Shown: positions 35,925 through 44,751, counted from the stretch's first letter. The stretch: DNA of 64,000 nt from Balneola sp. (GCA_002696035.1 NZQV01000002.1:96701-160700); one strand, 5' to 3'. A program made the numbers and translations. The notes: generated from the letters alone by a model not told the origin.

Positions 35925-36419
35925 ATGAAAACCATTGCCTTATATCCCGGTTCTTTTGATCCTATCACCAACGGCCATCTCGATATTCTGGAACGGGCCA
36001 CACGCTTGTTCACTAAAGTGATCGTAACTGTTGCTGTAAATAAAAAGAAGGACGCTGTTTTTAGTGGAGAAGAGCGGGTTGAGCTGATCAAGGAATGCAT
36101 CAAAGAAAAGGACTGGGCGGATAAGGTTGAAGTAAATCAGTTCACGGGATTGCTGGTTGACCACGCTCAAAAGATGAAGGCCGACACGCTGGTACGAGGA
36201 GTACGACAGATCTCTGATTTTGAATACGAGTTCCGTATGGCTCTCACCAATAAGCGTCTTGCCCCGGAAGTAGATACCATTTTTCTGATGCCGGACGAAG
36301 AATTCACCTTCATTTCGGCATCCATCGTAAAAGAAGTGGCTTACTGGGGCGGCGACCTGACTTCCTTTGTCCCGCCATTAGTAGCCACAGCCCTGAAAGA
36401 TAAGTTCAGCGATAAATAA
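35925..36419 (+). CDS. coaD: Phosphopantetheine adenylyltransferase
   Basis: A 164-residue nucleotidyltransferase that transfers AMP from ATP to 4'-phosphopantetheine, the fourth step of coenzyme A synthesis. The motif ALYPGSFDPITNGH carries the TxGH nucleotide-binding site, VRGVRQISDFEYE the pantetheine-binding loop, and FISASIVKEVAYWGGD the second ATP motif. The length is normal. It follows rsmD. Confidence 0.96.
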   Translation: MKTIALYPGSFDPITNGHLDILERATRLFTKVIVTVAVNKKKDAVFSGEERVELIKECIKEKDWADKVEVNQFTGLLVDHAQKMKADTLVRGVRQISDFEYEFRMALTNKRLAPEVDTIFLMPDEEFTFISASIVKEVAYWGGDLTSFVPPLVATALKDKFSDK

Positions 36420-36576
36420 TGACTTTTTTCAAGACCTTGAGAATATGCTCATATCTCCTGCCACCTAATTCTGCACCATAATCTTAGAAGGATCAATAAT
36501 CGGCTACCTTTCTTAGGACAAGGCTTTTATATTCCACCCTGCTTACACACTCACTCTCACTTTTATTCTGAAATTT

Positions 36577-37770
36577 ATGATCTCTCAACGCGCACAAAAT
36601 CTACAGCCATCGGCAACCCTTAAAGTAACCGGACGAGCCAAAGAACTTAAACGACAAGGAAAGTCTATCATCTCCTTAAGCGCCGGTGAACCGGATTTCA
36701 AAACACCAAAACACATTTGTAATGCGGCCATCAAAGCTATTGAAGATGGCTTCCATGGCTACACGATGAATCCCGGAACGCCTGAATTGCGTGAAGCCAT
36801 TTGTGCCAAGCTGAAGCGCGACAATGATCTGGATTTTGATCCTTCGCAGATCCTCTGTTCCAACGGAGCCAAGCAATCGGTTGGGTTTTCTATTTTATCA
36901 CTTATAGATCCCGGTGATGAAGTGATCATTCCTGCCCCTTACTGGGTTTCCTATCCGGAAATGGTTCGCCTTGCTGAAGGAGAGTCCGTTACCGTTCGCA
37001 CTTCTTTTGAGAATAATTTCAAACTTACCCCGGAACAGCTTGAAGACGCCATCACCCCAAAAACGAAAGCCCTGATCCTGTGCTCACCCTCTAATCCAAC
37101 GGGTGCGCAATATTCAGCCGAGGAATTAAAGGCCCTGGCAGAGGTACTCAGAAAGCATCCGCAAGTGTATGTAATTTCCGATGAAATTTACGAATACATT
37201 GTTTTTGAAGGCGAGCATGTCGGCATCCTGAATGTAGCACCGGACCTAAAGGATCGTGTGGTTTTGATCAACGGTTTTTCCAAGGGTTTTGCGATGACAG
37301 GCTGGCGATTGGGATATCTGGCTGCTCCAAATGAAATTGTAAGTGCCGTATCCAAGATCCAAAGTCAGGAAACATCGGCTCCATCTTCCATCTCCCAAAA
37401 AGCAGGTGAAGCCGCCTACAAAGGAAGTCTGGCTGACGTAATTGCCATGAGAGAGCAGTTCAAAAAACGCCGCGATTACCTGGTAGATACACTGAATTCC
37501 ATTGAAGGCGTGAGCTGTTTTACTCCTGGTGGAGCATTCTATGTTTTCCCTGATGTCTCGCATTACATAGGCAGTAAAAAGCCGGACGGTTCCACCATCC
37601 AATCTTCTACAGACTTGTGTTTATACCTGCTGGATGAATTTGGACTGGCTCTCGTTCCCGGTGATGCTTTTGGGGAACCGAATGGCGTACGCCTCAGCTA
37701 TGCGGCCTCTATGGATGATCTTGAAGAAGCCATGAAGCGATTTAAGGAAGGGCTTGGGAGTTTGGGATAA
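36577..37770 (+). CDS. PLP-dependent aspartate aminotransferase
   Basis: A 397-residue class I/II aminotransferase of the thermophilic-type aspartate aminotransferase group (Ib). ISLSAGEPDFKTPKHI opens the protein; CSPSNPTGAQYSAEEL binds the cofactor; the Schiff-base Lys lies in GFSKGFAMTGWRLGY; and the substrate carboxylate Arg is in NGVRLSYA. It links aspartate and glutamate to their keto acids. It stands alone, with a gap of about 347 bases after it that holds a fragment of a ppk gene (37991-38028). Confidence 0.93.
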   Translation: MISQRAQNLQPSATLKVTGRAKELKRQGKSIISLSAGEPDFKTPKHICNAAIKAIEDGFHGYTMNPGTPELREAICAKLKRDNDLDFDPSQILCSNGAKQSVGFSILSLIDPGDEVIIPAPYWVSYPEMVRLAEGESVTVRTSFENNFKLTPEQLEDAITPKTKALILCSPSNPTGAQYSAEELKALAEVLRKHPQVYVISDEIYEYIVFEGEHVGILNVAPDLKDRVVLINGFSKGFAMTGWRLGYLAAPNEIVSAVSKIQSQETSAPSSISQKAGEAAYKGSLADVIAMREQFKKRRDYLVDTLNSIEGVSCFTPGGAFYVFPDVSHYIGSKKPDGSTIQSSTDLCLYLLDEFGLALVPGDAFGEPNGVRLSYAASMDDLEEAMKRFKEGLGSLG

Positions 37771-37990
37771 ATTTATAGTCTTTTATCCGTATCTCCATTC
37801 TTTTGTGCCGACAAAAGAGTCAAAAACTCTCGACTGCGAAAAAAGAGCTAAAGTTGAATACAATCAGCTAAAATAAATCAATGCTCCTTGGCAGTCATAA
37901 GCATTTTCAAAGTTAGTCAGCGGAATGATTTATTTTTTAACGCTTCATTTCGTCAACTTCTTAACGCTCTTTTTTTCTAAGGTCGAATTA

Positions 37991-38028
37991 TATTACTCCG
38001 CCCGCGGAATCGGCTCATTTGCTTCATC
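37991..38028 (-). pseudogene. Fragment matching the 3' end of ppk1
   Basis: Reading the minus strand gives DEANEPIPRAE and a stop, against NEGNEPIPRAE and a stop at the true ppk1 end (38733-38770). The two 38-base segments agree at 33 positions. Three of the five differences are synonymous third-position changes, so this is a diverged homologous end, not a fresh duplication. The two copies bracket the DUF433/DUF5615 module. Confidence 0.85.
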
Positions 38029-38088
38029 AGATAGATTATAGTGTACCCGGTTGGTTGCACTCCATATTTTGAAAATCAACGTGTATTT

Positions 38089-38111
38089 ACCATATTTCTA
38101 AAAAATACGGT
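38089..38111. promoter_or_regulatory. Inverted repeat before the DUF433 antitoxin gene
   Basis: ACCATATTT and AAATACGGT form 9-base arms with one G-U pair, 6 bases upstream of the ATG at 38118. It is a candidate operator for autoregulation by the antitoxin or the complex. Confidence 0.45.
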
Positions 38112-38117
38112 GTTGTC

Positions 38118-38339
38118 ATGAAAGCATATCAAAAAATAATCCATATAGATCCCAATAAGCGATTTGGGAAACCCTGCGTTAGAAATACACGAATCTCAGT
38201 CTATGATGTACTTTCCTGGCTTTCTAAAGGCATGTCTAAAGAAGATATAGTTGAAGATTTTCCAGAATTAACTACGGAAGATATTGATGCATGCCTGGCA
38301 TATGCAGCGGAAAAGGAACATTCTGTACGAGTGGCATAA
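38118..38339 (+). CDS. DUF433 antitoxin (VapB-like)
   Basis: A 73-residue helical protein. KPCVRNTRISVYDVLSWLSK and EDIVEDFPELTTEDIDACLA match DUF433, a winged-helix-like antitoxin and DNA-binding domain that accompanies PIN-like toxins. It overlaps the toxin start by one base (TAATG). The module lies between two copies of a ppk 3' end and is more AT-rich than the flanking genes, both signs of acquisition. Confidence 0.9.
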   Translation: MKAYQKIIHIDPNKRFGKPCVRNTRISVYDVLSWLSKGMSKEDIVEDFPELTTEDIDACLAYAAEKEHSVRVA

Positions 38340-38680
38340 TGTCGCTTTTGCTTGACCAAAATATTTCTTTTCGGGTGGTCAATAACTTAAAAGATCATTT
38401 CCCTGAACTTACTCATGTAAGCAATTGTGATCTTTTAAACACTGAAGATGAACAAATCTGGGAATATGCAAAGGAACACAGCCACACTATTGTCACTTTT
38501 GACTCCGATTTTTATGATTTGCAGACTTTGAGAGGATTCCCACCAAAATTAATTTGGCTACGTTTTGGTAATACTATAACTGAGGAAATGATTAGTTTTT
38601 TTACGGAAAACTATGAAACGATGTTAGAATTTACAGACTCAGCTGAGTTTTCTGATGTAGGGTGTCTAGAATTTTATTAA
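38339..38680 (+). CDS. DUF5615 PIN-like toxin
   Basis: A 113-residue protein of the DUF5615/Mut7-C-like PIN family. The start SLLLDQNISFRVVNNLKDHF holds the first acidic residue, TVDFDSDFYDL-type sequence (TFDSDFYDLQ) the central Asp pair, and the rest (PPKLIWLRFGN) is typical. PIN toxins act as RNases. The frame is open from 38291, but the ATG at 38339 overlaps the antitoxin stop and starts right at the conserved domain. Confidence 0.88.
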   Translation: MSLLLDQNISFRVVNNLKDHFPELTHVSNCDLLNTEDEQIWEYAKEHSHTIVTFDSDFYDLQTLRGFPPKLIWLRFGNTITEEMISFFTENYETMLEFTDSAEFSDVGCLEFY

Positions 38681-38734
38681 ATCCATTAGCCCAAAAGTGA
38701 CCATTCAGATATAACCTTTCATTGATACGTGATA

Positions 38735-40972
38735 TTACTCCGCACGCGGAATTGGCTCGTTTCCTTCATTCATATGTTTCATCAGGTAATCGTGGGCGCT
38801 GAGTTTGGAGCTTCCCTTCTCTTTTTTGGCGCGTTCGTACGAACCATCCGATTGTAACAGCCAGCGCTGTTTATTGTCGTTGAAGTAAATATTGAGCATA
38901 AACTGCAGATATTTTTTCAGCTTTTCATTTTCAATGGGCGTGATGGCCTCCACGCGCGCATCCAGGTTTCGGTGCATCCAGTCTGCCGATCCGATGAAAT
39001 ATTTATGCTCTCCTCTTCGGTTAAAATAATAGATTCGTGAATGCTCCAGGTACCGCCCGATAACAGAATGCACCCGTATATTTTCACTCATGCCTTCCAC
39101 GCCGGGAATAAGTCGGCACACACCGCGAACGATCAGGTCAATTTTCACCCCTTCACTCGATGCTTCATACAATTTCTGAATGATAAGCGGATCTTCCAGG
39201 CTGTTCATTTTAGCAATGATCCGTGCAGGCCTGTCATTTTTTGCTTCGTTTACCTCAAATTCAATAAGCTCATTCATTTGCTGACGCAGATGCTTGGGAG
39301 CCACCAATAGTTTCTCAAAAGTCTGATCGGGGGCATATCCTGTCAACAAATTGAAGATGTCGGTTACGTCAGATGTAATTCCCTCATCGCAGGTAAACAG
39401 CGCCAGGTCTTCGTACAACTGCGCAGTATCAGGGTGATAATTTCCGGTTCCGAGATGGCAATATGTTCGCAATCCGTCACTTTCCTCCCGGACCACCATC
39501 GTCATTTTGGTATGAATTTTAAGCCCCGGAATTCCATACGCCACATGCACGCCATAATTCTCCAGCTTTTGCGCCCAGTTGATATTACGCTCCTCATCAA
39601 AACGCGCTTTGATCTCAACTAAAACTGCTACTTGTTTACCTTCCTCAGCTGCCTGCATCAGCGAATGCATCAACGGCGAATCTTTAGAGGTCCGATACAG
39701 CGTTTGCTTGATAGCCAGTACTTTGGGATCCTGAGCAGCTTCTTCGATAAAGCGCTGTGTAGTGAGCTTAAAACTGTGGTATGGATGATGCACCATAAAA
39801 TCGCCCCGGCGGATCACTTCGAAGAAACTAGGGATCTCATCTTCCGGGTTATGCTTCAGCGCGGGATGCAGCACCGGATTCCAGGAACGCTCCTTCAGTC
39901 GATTAAAGCCAGAAAGTTGGGCTATTTCCATCACATCTACCAAACCAATGGTGCCCTGCATCTCATACACATCATGCCAGTCTACATTTAGCTGCTTGAT
40001 GATGAATTGCTTGAGATGTTTAGGCATCTCAGCGTCGATCTCCAGCCGTACGATCTCAGCAAACTTTCTTTCCCGGAGTTCATCTTCAATGGTTTCTAAA
40101 AGATCTTCTGCCTCTTCCTCATTCCTGTCTACCGAAGCATTCCGGGTAAGCCGGAACATATGAGCCGACAGTATTTTCATCCCCGGAAACAGGGTGTCTA
40201 TTTTCTCGCTGATGATATCTTCGATGGGCACTAAAATCACCTGATTCCCTTTCCGGTGGACTTGTATGAACCGATCACGGTTAGCCGGGATCTTAAGCCG
40301 GGCAAACAATTTCTCTTCCGTCCGGGGATTTTGGAGCTCGATGGCAAAAGACAGACTCTTATTGGAAATAAAGGGAAATGGATGAGACTCATCCACAGCC
40401 AATGGGGTTACAATAGGATACACTTGTTTTTGAAAATACCGGTCACAAACGGCTTTTTGATAGTCATCCAGTTCCTTGTACGATTTTATTTGAATGCCTT
40501 TTTTGGAAAGTTTGGGCCTCAGGTCATCGAAAAAACAACTTCGGTATGTTTCGATCATTTGCTGTACTTCCTTCCGCACGGCCGAAAGCTGATCAGACGG
40601 CGTCATCCCATCCACCGAAAGCTCTTTCACACCAGATAGTAACTGCCGTTTCAATCCCCCCACACGTTTCTGAAAAAACTCATCCAGGTTAGAACACACG
40701 ATGGACAGGAATTTGATCCTCTCAAGCAGTTTATTGCTTTCATTTTGAGCCTCAGCCAGCACCCGCTCATTGAACTTCAGCCAGCTCAGCTCATAATTGA
40801 AAAAATATTCTTCCCCGAATATCTTCAGGTCACTAAAGCGCAGATCTTTGTGCAACCCCTTCCGTTTCAGGATCTCATTCTTTTTGGGATTGATCATATT
40901 CTTACTAATCTTCATCTCCTCCTGAGAAGGATCGAAGGCCATTTCATCCGGCGAAAGTGACGATTTTTTCAT
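38735..40972 (-). CDS. ppk1: Polyphosphate kinase 1
   Basis: A 745-residue cytoplasmic enzyme that polymerises phosphate from ATP into polyphosphate. FFNYELSWLKFNERVL marks the N-terminal domain, and TYCHLGTGNYHPDTAQ holds the catalytic His of the first phospholipase-D-like half. IRVHSVIGRYLEHSRIYYF and GSADWMHRNLD come from the second half. An N-terminal extension of about 45 residues precedes the core, so a downstream Met could be the true start. A diverged 38-base copy of its 3' end lies beyond the neighbouring toxin-antitoxin module. It is divergent to ruvB. Confidence 0.94.
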   Translation of the reverse strand: MKKSSLSPDEMAFDPSQEEMKISKNMINPKKNEILKRKGLHKDLRFSDLKIFGEEYFFNYELSWLKFNERVLAEAQNESNKLLERIKFLSIVCSNLDEFFQKRVGGLKRQLLSGVKELSVDGMTPSDQLSAVRKEVQQMIETYRSCFFDDLRPKLSKKGIQIKSYKELDDYQKAVCDRYFQKQVYPIVTPLAVDESHPFPFISNKSLSFAIELQNPRTEEKLFARLKIPANRDRFIQVHRKGNQVILVPIEDIISEKIDTLFPGMKILSAHMFRLTRNASVDRNEEEAEDLLETIEDELRERKFAEIVRLEIDAEMPKHLKQFIIKQLNVDWHDVYEMQGTIGLVDVMEIAQLSGFNRLKERSWNPVLHPALKHNPEDEIPSFFEVIRRGDFMVHHPYHSFKLTTQRFIEEAAQDPKVLAIKQTLYRTSKDSPLMHSLMQAAEEGKQVAVLVEIKARFDEERNINWAQKLENYGVHVAYGIPGLKIHTKMTMVVREESDGLRTYCHLGTGNYHPDTAQLYEDLALFTCDEGITSDVTDIFNLLTGYAPDQTFEKLLVAPKHLRQQMNELIEFEVNEAKNDRPARIIAKMNSLEDPLIIQKLYEASSEGVKIDLIVRGVCRLIPGVEGMSENIRVHSVIGRYLEHSRIYYFNRRGEHKYFIGSADWMHRNLDARVEAITPIENEKLKKYLQFMLNIYFNDNKQRWLLQSDGSYERAKKEKGSSKLSAHDYLMKHMNEGNEPIPRAE

Positions 40973-41061
40973 GGAGCCTACAACTATTTAGATACGCATT
41001 TAGCATTAAAACTAACTATAATTCTGTTAACTTAGTGTTAACAAACCCTACAGATGACAAC

Positions 41062-42075
41062 GTGAATAACCCGCTTTTAGATCCCGAAGAAAAAGATGCA
41101 TTTGAACAGACCGTACGTCCGGGCTCGCTTCAGGAATTCATTGGACAAAAAAAAGCTATAAACAATCTCTCCATATTCATAAAGGCGGCCAAACAGCGCG
41201 GTGATGCCCTCGACCACGTAATTCTTTCAGGTCCGCCCGGCTTGGGGAAAACCACGCTTTCATACATCATAGCCAATGAAATGGGGGTTAAAATTCGCCC
41301 AACTACCGGGCCAGTTTTAGAAAAGGCCGGCGACCTTGCAGGAATGCTCACCAATCTGGAAGAAGGCGATGTGCTTTTTATTGATGAAATTCACCGGCTG
41401 AACCCCGTGATCGAAGAATATCTGTATTCAGCCATGGAAGATTATAAGCTGGATATTGTGATCGATTCCGGCCCCAATGCGCGGAGTATTCAAATTGAAC
41501 TCAATCATTTTACGCTGGTTGGGGCTACCACAAGAAAGGGATTGCTGACGGCCCCGCTCCGTGCGCGTTTTGGCATCGATATGCGGCTGGATTATTACGA
41601 TGTAGAATTATTACAACGCATTGCCCTGCGAACTGCTGATATTATGGGAATGGGGATCACCGATGCCGGTGCACATGAAATTGCCCGTCGCAGCCGCGGT
41701 ACGCCACGGATCGTAAATAAACTACTCCGCCGAACCCGCGATTTTGCTCAAGTGGATGGACTTGAAACCATTGATGACCAAATTGCCGATAAGGCGCTCA
41801 ATGCCCTTGATGTAGATCAAAACGGACTGGATGAAATGGATATTCGCATTCTCAAAGCCATCATCGAAAATTACAGCGGCGGCCCCGTTGGATTGAGTAC
41901 TTTAGGCGTTGCCGTAGGCGAAGACAAAGGGACCATCGAGGAAGTCTATGAGCCTTTTCTTATTAAGGAAGGTTTTATGCAGCGTACTCCCAAAGGACGT
42001 ATTTGCACCAAAAAAGCCTATCAATATTTAGGCATAGATTCTGGCAAAATGGAACAGGACTTGTTTAATTCGTAA
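41062..42075 (+). CDS. ruvB: Holliday junction branch-migration helicase RuvB
   Basis: A 337-residue AAA+ motor that drives branch migration with RuvA. RPGSLQEFIGQKKAI opens the core, SGPPGLGKTTL is Walker A, DVLFIDEIHRL is Walker B, and GATTRKGLLTAPLRARFG is the sensor-1/arginine-finger region. SGGPVGLSTLGVAVGEDKGT and FMQRTPKGR belong to the winged-helix domain. The frame is open to an ATG at 40957, but those residues overlap the ppk1 5' end and do not resemble RuvB. I use the GTG at 41062 (another GTG is at 41035) because it gives the usual short lead. Confidence 0.93.
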   Translation: MNNPLLDPEEKDAFEQTVRPGSLQEFIGQKKAINNLSIFIKAAKQRGDALDHVILSGPPGLGKTTLSYIIANEMGVKIRPTTGPVLEKAGDLAGMLTNLEEGDVLFIDEIHRLNPVIEEYLYSAMEDYKLDIVIDSGPNARSIQIELNHFTLVGATTRKGLLTAPLRARFGIDMRLDYYDVELLQRIALRTADIMGMGITDAGAHEIARRSRGTPRIVNKLLRRTRDFAQVDGLETIDDQIADKALNALDVDQNGLDEMDIRILKAIIENYSGGPVGLSTLGVAVGEDKGTIEEVYEPFLIKEGFMQRTPKGRICTKKAYQYLGIDSGKMEQDLFNS

Positions 42076-42105
42076 ATTATTTATGAAACAGGAGTAGTAA
42101 ATATC

Positions 42106-42324
42106 ATGGATATCCAAACAACGAAAATTGAGTTAGCAAAACTCATATTAGAATTAGAAAGTCCTGATCTGGTAAAAAAAATTCAGGATCTGATTCTATC
42201 TGAGGAGAACGAATTTAAGCATCAACTAACTTCCGCTGAAAAGGAAGAGATTGAAATTGGTCTTGAGCAGCTAAATAGAGGAGAACGTACTTCACTGGAT
42301 GATTTTCTGAAAAAAGTCTCTTGA
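42106..42324 (+). CDS. Antitoxin of a RelBE/ParDE-like module (first copy)
   Basis: A 72-residue helical protein without a named motif. LTSAEKEEIEIGLEQLNRGE near the C-terminus resembles the ParD/RelB-like partners of small RelE-type toxins. A CAGGAG site lies about 9 bases before the ATG. It overlaps the toxin start (TGATG). A similar but clearly diverged antitoxin is at 60034-60252, sharing the LT-x-KE-I-GL-L pattern. It sits directly downstream of ruvB. Confidence 0.75.
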   Translation: MDIQTTKIELAKLILELESPDLVKKIQDLILSEENEFKHQLTSAEKEEIEIGLEQLNRGERTSLDDFLKKVS

Positions 42325-42638
42325 TGAAAGTTTATTTATCCCCATTAGCTGAATACAAATTCGAAAAACTATTAGAATATTTAGAGTTTGAATGGGGAAA
42401 TTCTGTGAAGAAGAACTATCTGAAGCTTTTCGAACAAAAATCAGATGTAATTTCCGAGTTTCCTTACAGTAATCCGAAGATACAGGGTTTTGATAATGTC
42501 TTAAGATGTGTTATTACAGTTCAATCATCATTTTACTACCGAGTTTTGGATGATGAAATTGAAATAATTACGACTACAGACAACCGGCAGAATCCAGAAA
42601 AAATTCTTAGCAAGATTAAGAGATATTTTCAAGAATAA
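42324..42638 (+). CDS. RelE/ParE-family toxin (first copy)
   Basis: A 104-residue small alpha/beta protein. KVYLSPLAEYKFEKLLEYLE, then FPYSNPKIQG, and the C-terminal YRVLDDEIEIITTTDNRQNP match the RelE/ParE fold; DNRQNP is typical of this subgroup. The family either cleaves mRNA on the ribosome or inhibits gyrase; sequence alone does not decide. The ATG at 42324 overlaps the antitoxin stop; an in-frame TTG one codon earlier is less likely. The 60245-60532 toxin is a paralogue. Confidence 0.85.
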   Translation: MKVYLSPLAEYKFEKLLEYLEFEWGNSVKKNYLKLFEQKSDVISEFPYSNPKIQGFDNVLRCVITVQSSFYYRVLDDEIEIITTTDNRQNPEKILSKIKRYFQE

Positions 42639-42764
42639 GATTTTCTATCACAATTGTTCTTAAAGTCATTAAGCAGCTCCGCAACTCAACGCTTACCTGA
42701 GGCCGTCTATCAATAAGTGATAAAACACCACGTAATCTTTAGCTCTTTTCTCCTCAATTCTTAT

Positions 42765-42772
42765 TAAATTTG
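42765..42772 (+). promoter_or_regulatory. Candidate -7 element (TAAATTTG) of the metK promoter
   Basis: TAAATTTG fits TAnnTTTG. It would place the transcript start near 42779, right at the foot of the hairpin at 42780. No clear -33 TTG is seen, so the call is tentative. Confidence 0.4.
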
Positions 42773-42779
42773 TTCCCTT

Positions 42780-42812
42780 AGCGAGATGGAATGCATCTCG
42801 CTTTTATTTTTT
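42780..42812 (+). terminator. Hairpin with T-run between the first RelE-type module and metK
   Basis: Stem AGCGAGATG / CATCTCGCT with a GAATG loop, then TTTATTTTTT. It can end the upstream toxin-antitoxin transcript. Since a possible metK -7 element lies just before it, it may instead work as an attenuator at the very 5' end of the metK mRNA. Confidence 0.75.
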
Positions 42813-42853
42813 CCTAACCGAAAGCACCTTATACATTTCAAGATATTATTCAC

Positions 42854-43981
42854 ATGAAAAACCTTTTTACCTCTGAATCTGTATCCGAAGGACATCCGGA
42901 TAAAGTTGCCGACCAAATTTCAGATGCTATTTTAGATGCACTGCTCGAAAAAGATGCCAACTCTCGGGTGGCAGTTGAAACCTTAGTTACCACAGGTCTC
43001 GCCGTTGTTTCCGGGGAAGTTACCTCCGATGCATATATTGAAGTGCAGGATATTGTACGTGAAACCATCAAAGAAATTGGCTACACCAAAGCCTCCTATC
43101 GGTTCGATTCGGAAAGTTGTGGCGTGCTTTCAACCATTCACAGCCAAAGTGATGATATTGCACAAGGCGTAGATCGCGACGGAGCCGGGGATCAGGGAAT
43201 GATGTTTGGGTATGCCACCAAAGAAACACCCGAGTACATGCCGATGCCGCTTCAGTATTCTCATAGTCTGCTGAAGGAACTGGCGCGCATTCGTAAGATC
43301 ACAGACTTGATGCCATACCTCGGCCCCGATAGCAAAAGTCAGGTGACCATAGAATATAATGACGACGGAAGCCCAAAACGCATTCACACCATTGTACTTT
43401 CCACCCAGCATGATGAAGGGGTAAAGCAGGCTCAGATTGCAGAAGATCTAAAGAAGCATCTCATCCCGAATGTCATTCCCGCTGAGCTCTTGGATGATAA
43501 TACGATCTACCATGTGAACCCGACCGGTAAATTTGTGATCGGTGGTCCGCACGGAGATACGGGACTCACAGGACGTAAGATCATCGTGGATACCTACGGT
43601 GGATTTGGTGCTCACGGCGGAGGTGCTTTTTCCGGAAAAGATCCGTCTAAAGTTGATAGAAGTGCGGCTTATGCATCAAGACATATTGCGAAAAATGTAT
43701 TGGCAGCTGAATTGGCAGATGAATGCCTGGTGCAGCTTGCCTACGCCATTGGAGTTCCCGAACCCGTTTCCATCAACGTAAATACCTATGGAACCGGCAA
43801 AATGAGTGATATTGAATTAGCCGACAAAATTGCCAAAACATTCGACTGTACACCGAAGGGAATCATCGAGCGGTTCAACCTGAAGAGCCCGATCTACAAG
43901 CAAACAGCAGCTTATGGCCACTTTGGCCGCGAAGAATTCCCATGGGAGAAGCTGGATTATGTGGATAAACTGAACAGCTAA
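42854..43981 (+). CDS. metK: S-adenosylmethionine synthase
   Basis: A 375-residue enzyme that makes SAM from methionine and [47 protein letters not shown] and [16 protein letters not shown] are the standard substrate- and metal-binding motifs. It is slightly shorter than the E. coli enzyme (384). It supplies the methyl donor for the several SAM enzymes in this window (ArsS, RsmD and others), though that is no sign of joint regulation. A terminator follows 38 bases after the stop. Confidence 0.97.
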   Translation: MKNLFTSESVSEGHPDKVADQISDAILDALLEKDANSRVAVETLVTTGLAVVSGEVTSDAYIEVQDIVRETIKEIGYTKASYRFDSESCGVLSTIHSQSDDIAQGVDRDGAGDQGMMFGYATKETPEYMPMPLQYSHSLLKELARIRKITDLMPYLGPDSKSQVTIEYNDDGSPKRIHTIVLSTQHDEGVKQAQIAEDLKKHLIPNVIPAELLDDNTIYHVNPTGKFVIGGPHGDTGLTGRKIIVDTYGGFGAHGGGAFSGKDPSKVDRSAAYASRHIAKNVLAAELADECLVQLAYAIGVPEPVSINVNTYGTGKMSDIELADKIAKTFDCTPKGIIERFNLKSPIYKQTAAYGHFGREEFPWEKLDYVDKLNS

Positions 43982-44018
43982 AGAATATCCAATAACGAAT
44001 AGCGAGTTAATTAAACTT

Positions 44019-44047
44019 AGCCTCAGTGCTTTCATTGAGGCTTTTTT
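44019..44047 (+). terminator. Intrinsic terminator after metK
   Basis: Stem AGCCTCA / TGAGGCT with a loop of about 9 bases, followed by TTTTT. Confidence 0.85.
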
Positions 44048-44070
44048 ATTTCCCTCTTGTTTCTTAGATT

Positions 44071-44098
44071 GACGTACATACAAAATAAATTGTACGTC
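44071..44098. promoter_or_regulatory. Perfect palindrome abutting the DUF6364-type antitoxin start
   Basis: GACGTACA and TGTACGTC are exact 8-base inverted arms 12 bases apart, ending one base before the ATG at 44099. The position and symmetry fit an operator bound by the ribbon-helix-helix-type antitoxin. Confidence 0.65.
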
Positions 44099-44344
44099 AT
44101 GAAAACAAAACTAACTCTTCGCATAGAAGAAGACCTTATAAGAGAGGCGAAGGAGTATGCTAAATCTCAGAATACGTCCGTATCTCAAATAGTGGCTGAT
44201 TATTTGGAAGGGATACAAAATCAAAAGAAAACTGATGATCAAAATTACTCCCCCATCACAACATCTCTTATTGGAGTGTTGAAAGATAAATCAGTTTCTG
44301 AGAAAGACTACAAAAAGCATCTGGAAGAAAAATATTTGCAATGA
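44099..44344 (+). CDS. DUF6364-like antitoxin (VapB type)
   Basis: An 81-residue protein. MKTKLTLRIEEDLIREAKEY followed by SQNTSVSQIVADYLEGI is a ribbon-helix-helix-like pattern as in DUF6364 antitoxins. The frame is open from 44057, but the ATG at 44099 is right behind a perfect palindrome that would otherwise be inside the gene, so 44099 is used. It overlaps the toxin by 4 bases (ATGA). Confidence 0.85.
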   Translation: MKTKLTLRIEEDLIREAKEYAKSQNTSVSQIVADYLEGIQNQKKTDDQNYSPITTSLIGVLKDKSVSEKDYKKHLEEKYLQ

Positions 44345-44751
44345 ACATTCTTTATGATACGAATATCATATTGGATGTATTTTTGGAGAGGCATCCATTC
44401 TTCGAGAATTCAGCTTATTTACTAGACTTAGCTGAGAAAAGGCTCGTCAATGGCTGGTTAGGAGCCACTACCTTAACCACCATCTATTATTTATTAAACC
44501 GTGAATTAAGTTCAGATAAATCAGAAAAGATCATTCAGTCATTATTTGATGTATTTAATGTGGCGCCAGTAAATAGATTTGTGCTCAATTCTGCATTAGA
44601 AATTAACTTCAAGGATAATGAAGATGCTATCTTACATCAGTCTGCATTTCATTCGAACCTGGATGGAATTGTAACTCGAAATAAAAAAGATTTTTCAAAA
44701 GCCAAGTTATCTGTTTATACACCTCAAGAGTTTCTTGAATTGCTAGAATAA
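44341..44751 (+). CDS. PIN-domain toxin (VapC-like)
   Basis: A 136-residue PIN-domain protein. MNILYDTNIILDVFLERHPF carries the first catalytic Asp pair (YDTN, LD), TTIYYLLNRELSSDKSE lies in the middle, and NEDAILHQSA and DGIVTRNKKDFSKAKL contain the remaining acidic residues. VapC toxins are RNases that often cleave tRNA or rRNA. The gene follows its antitoxin with an ATGA overlap and sits between metK and mce. Confidence 0.92.
   Translation: MNILYDTNIILDVFLERHPFFENSAYLLDLAEKRLVNGWLGATTLTTIYYLLNRELSSDKSEKIIQSLFDVFNVAPVNRFVLNSALEINFKDNEDAILHQSAFHSNLDGIVTRNKKDFSKAKLSVYTPQEFLELLE

Larger units (their letters stand above)
37771..38117. other. Intergenic region after the aminotransferase gene
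   Basis: No gene is seen. The first 220 bases are AT-rich with small inverted motifs (GACAAAAGAGTCAAAAACTC). Then comes a fragment matching the 3' end of ppk1 (37991-38028, separate entry). A 9-base inverted repeat lies just before the next gene. Confidence 0.7.

Noticed and set aside
40957..41061. N-terminal extension of RuvB from the ATG at 40957
   Set aside because: It overlaps the ppk1 5' end, is unlike RuvB and is best explained as non-coding; a GTG start downstream gives the usual length.
42639..42853. SAM riboswitch before metK
   Set aside because: None of the SAM-I core strings is present; only a simple hairpin with a T-run can be supported.
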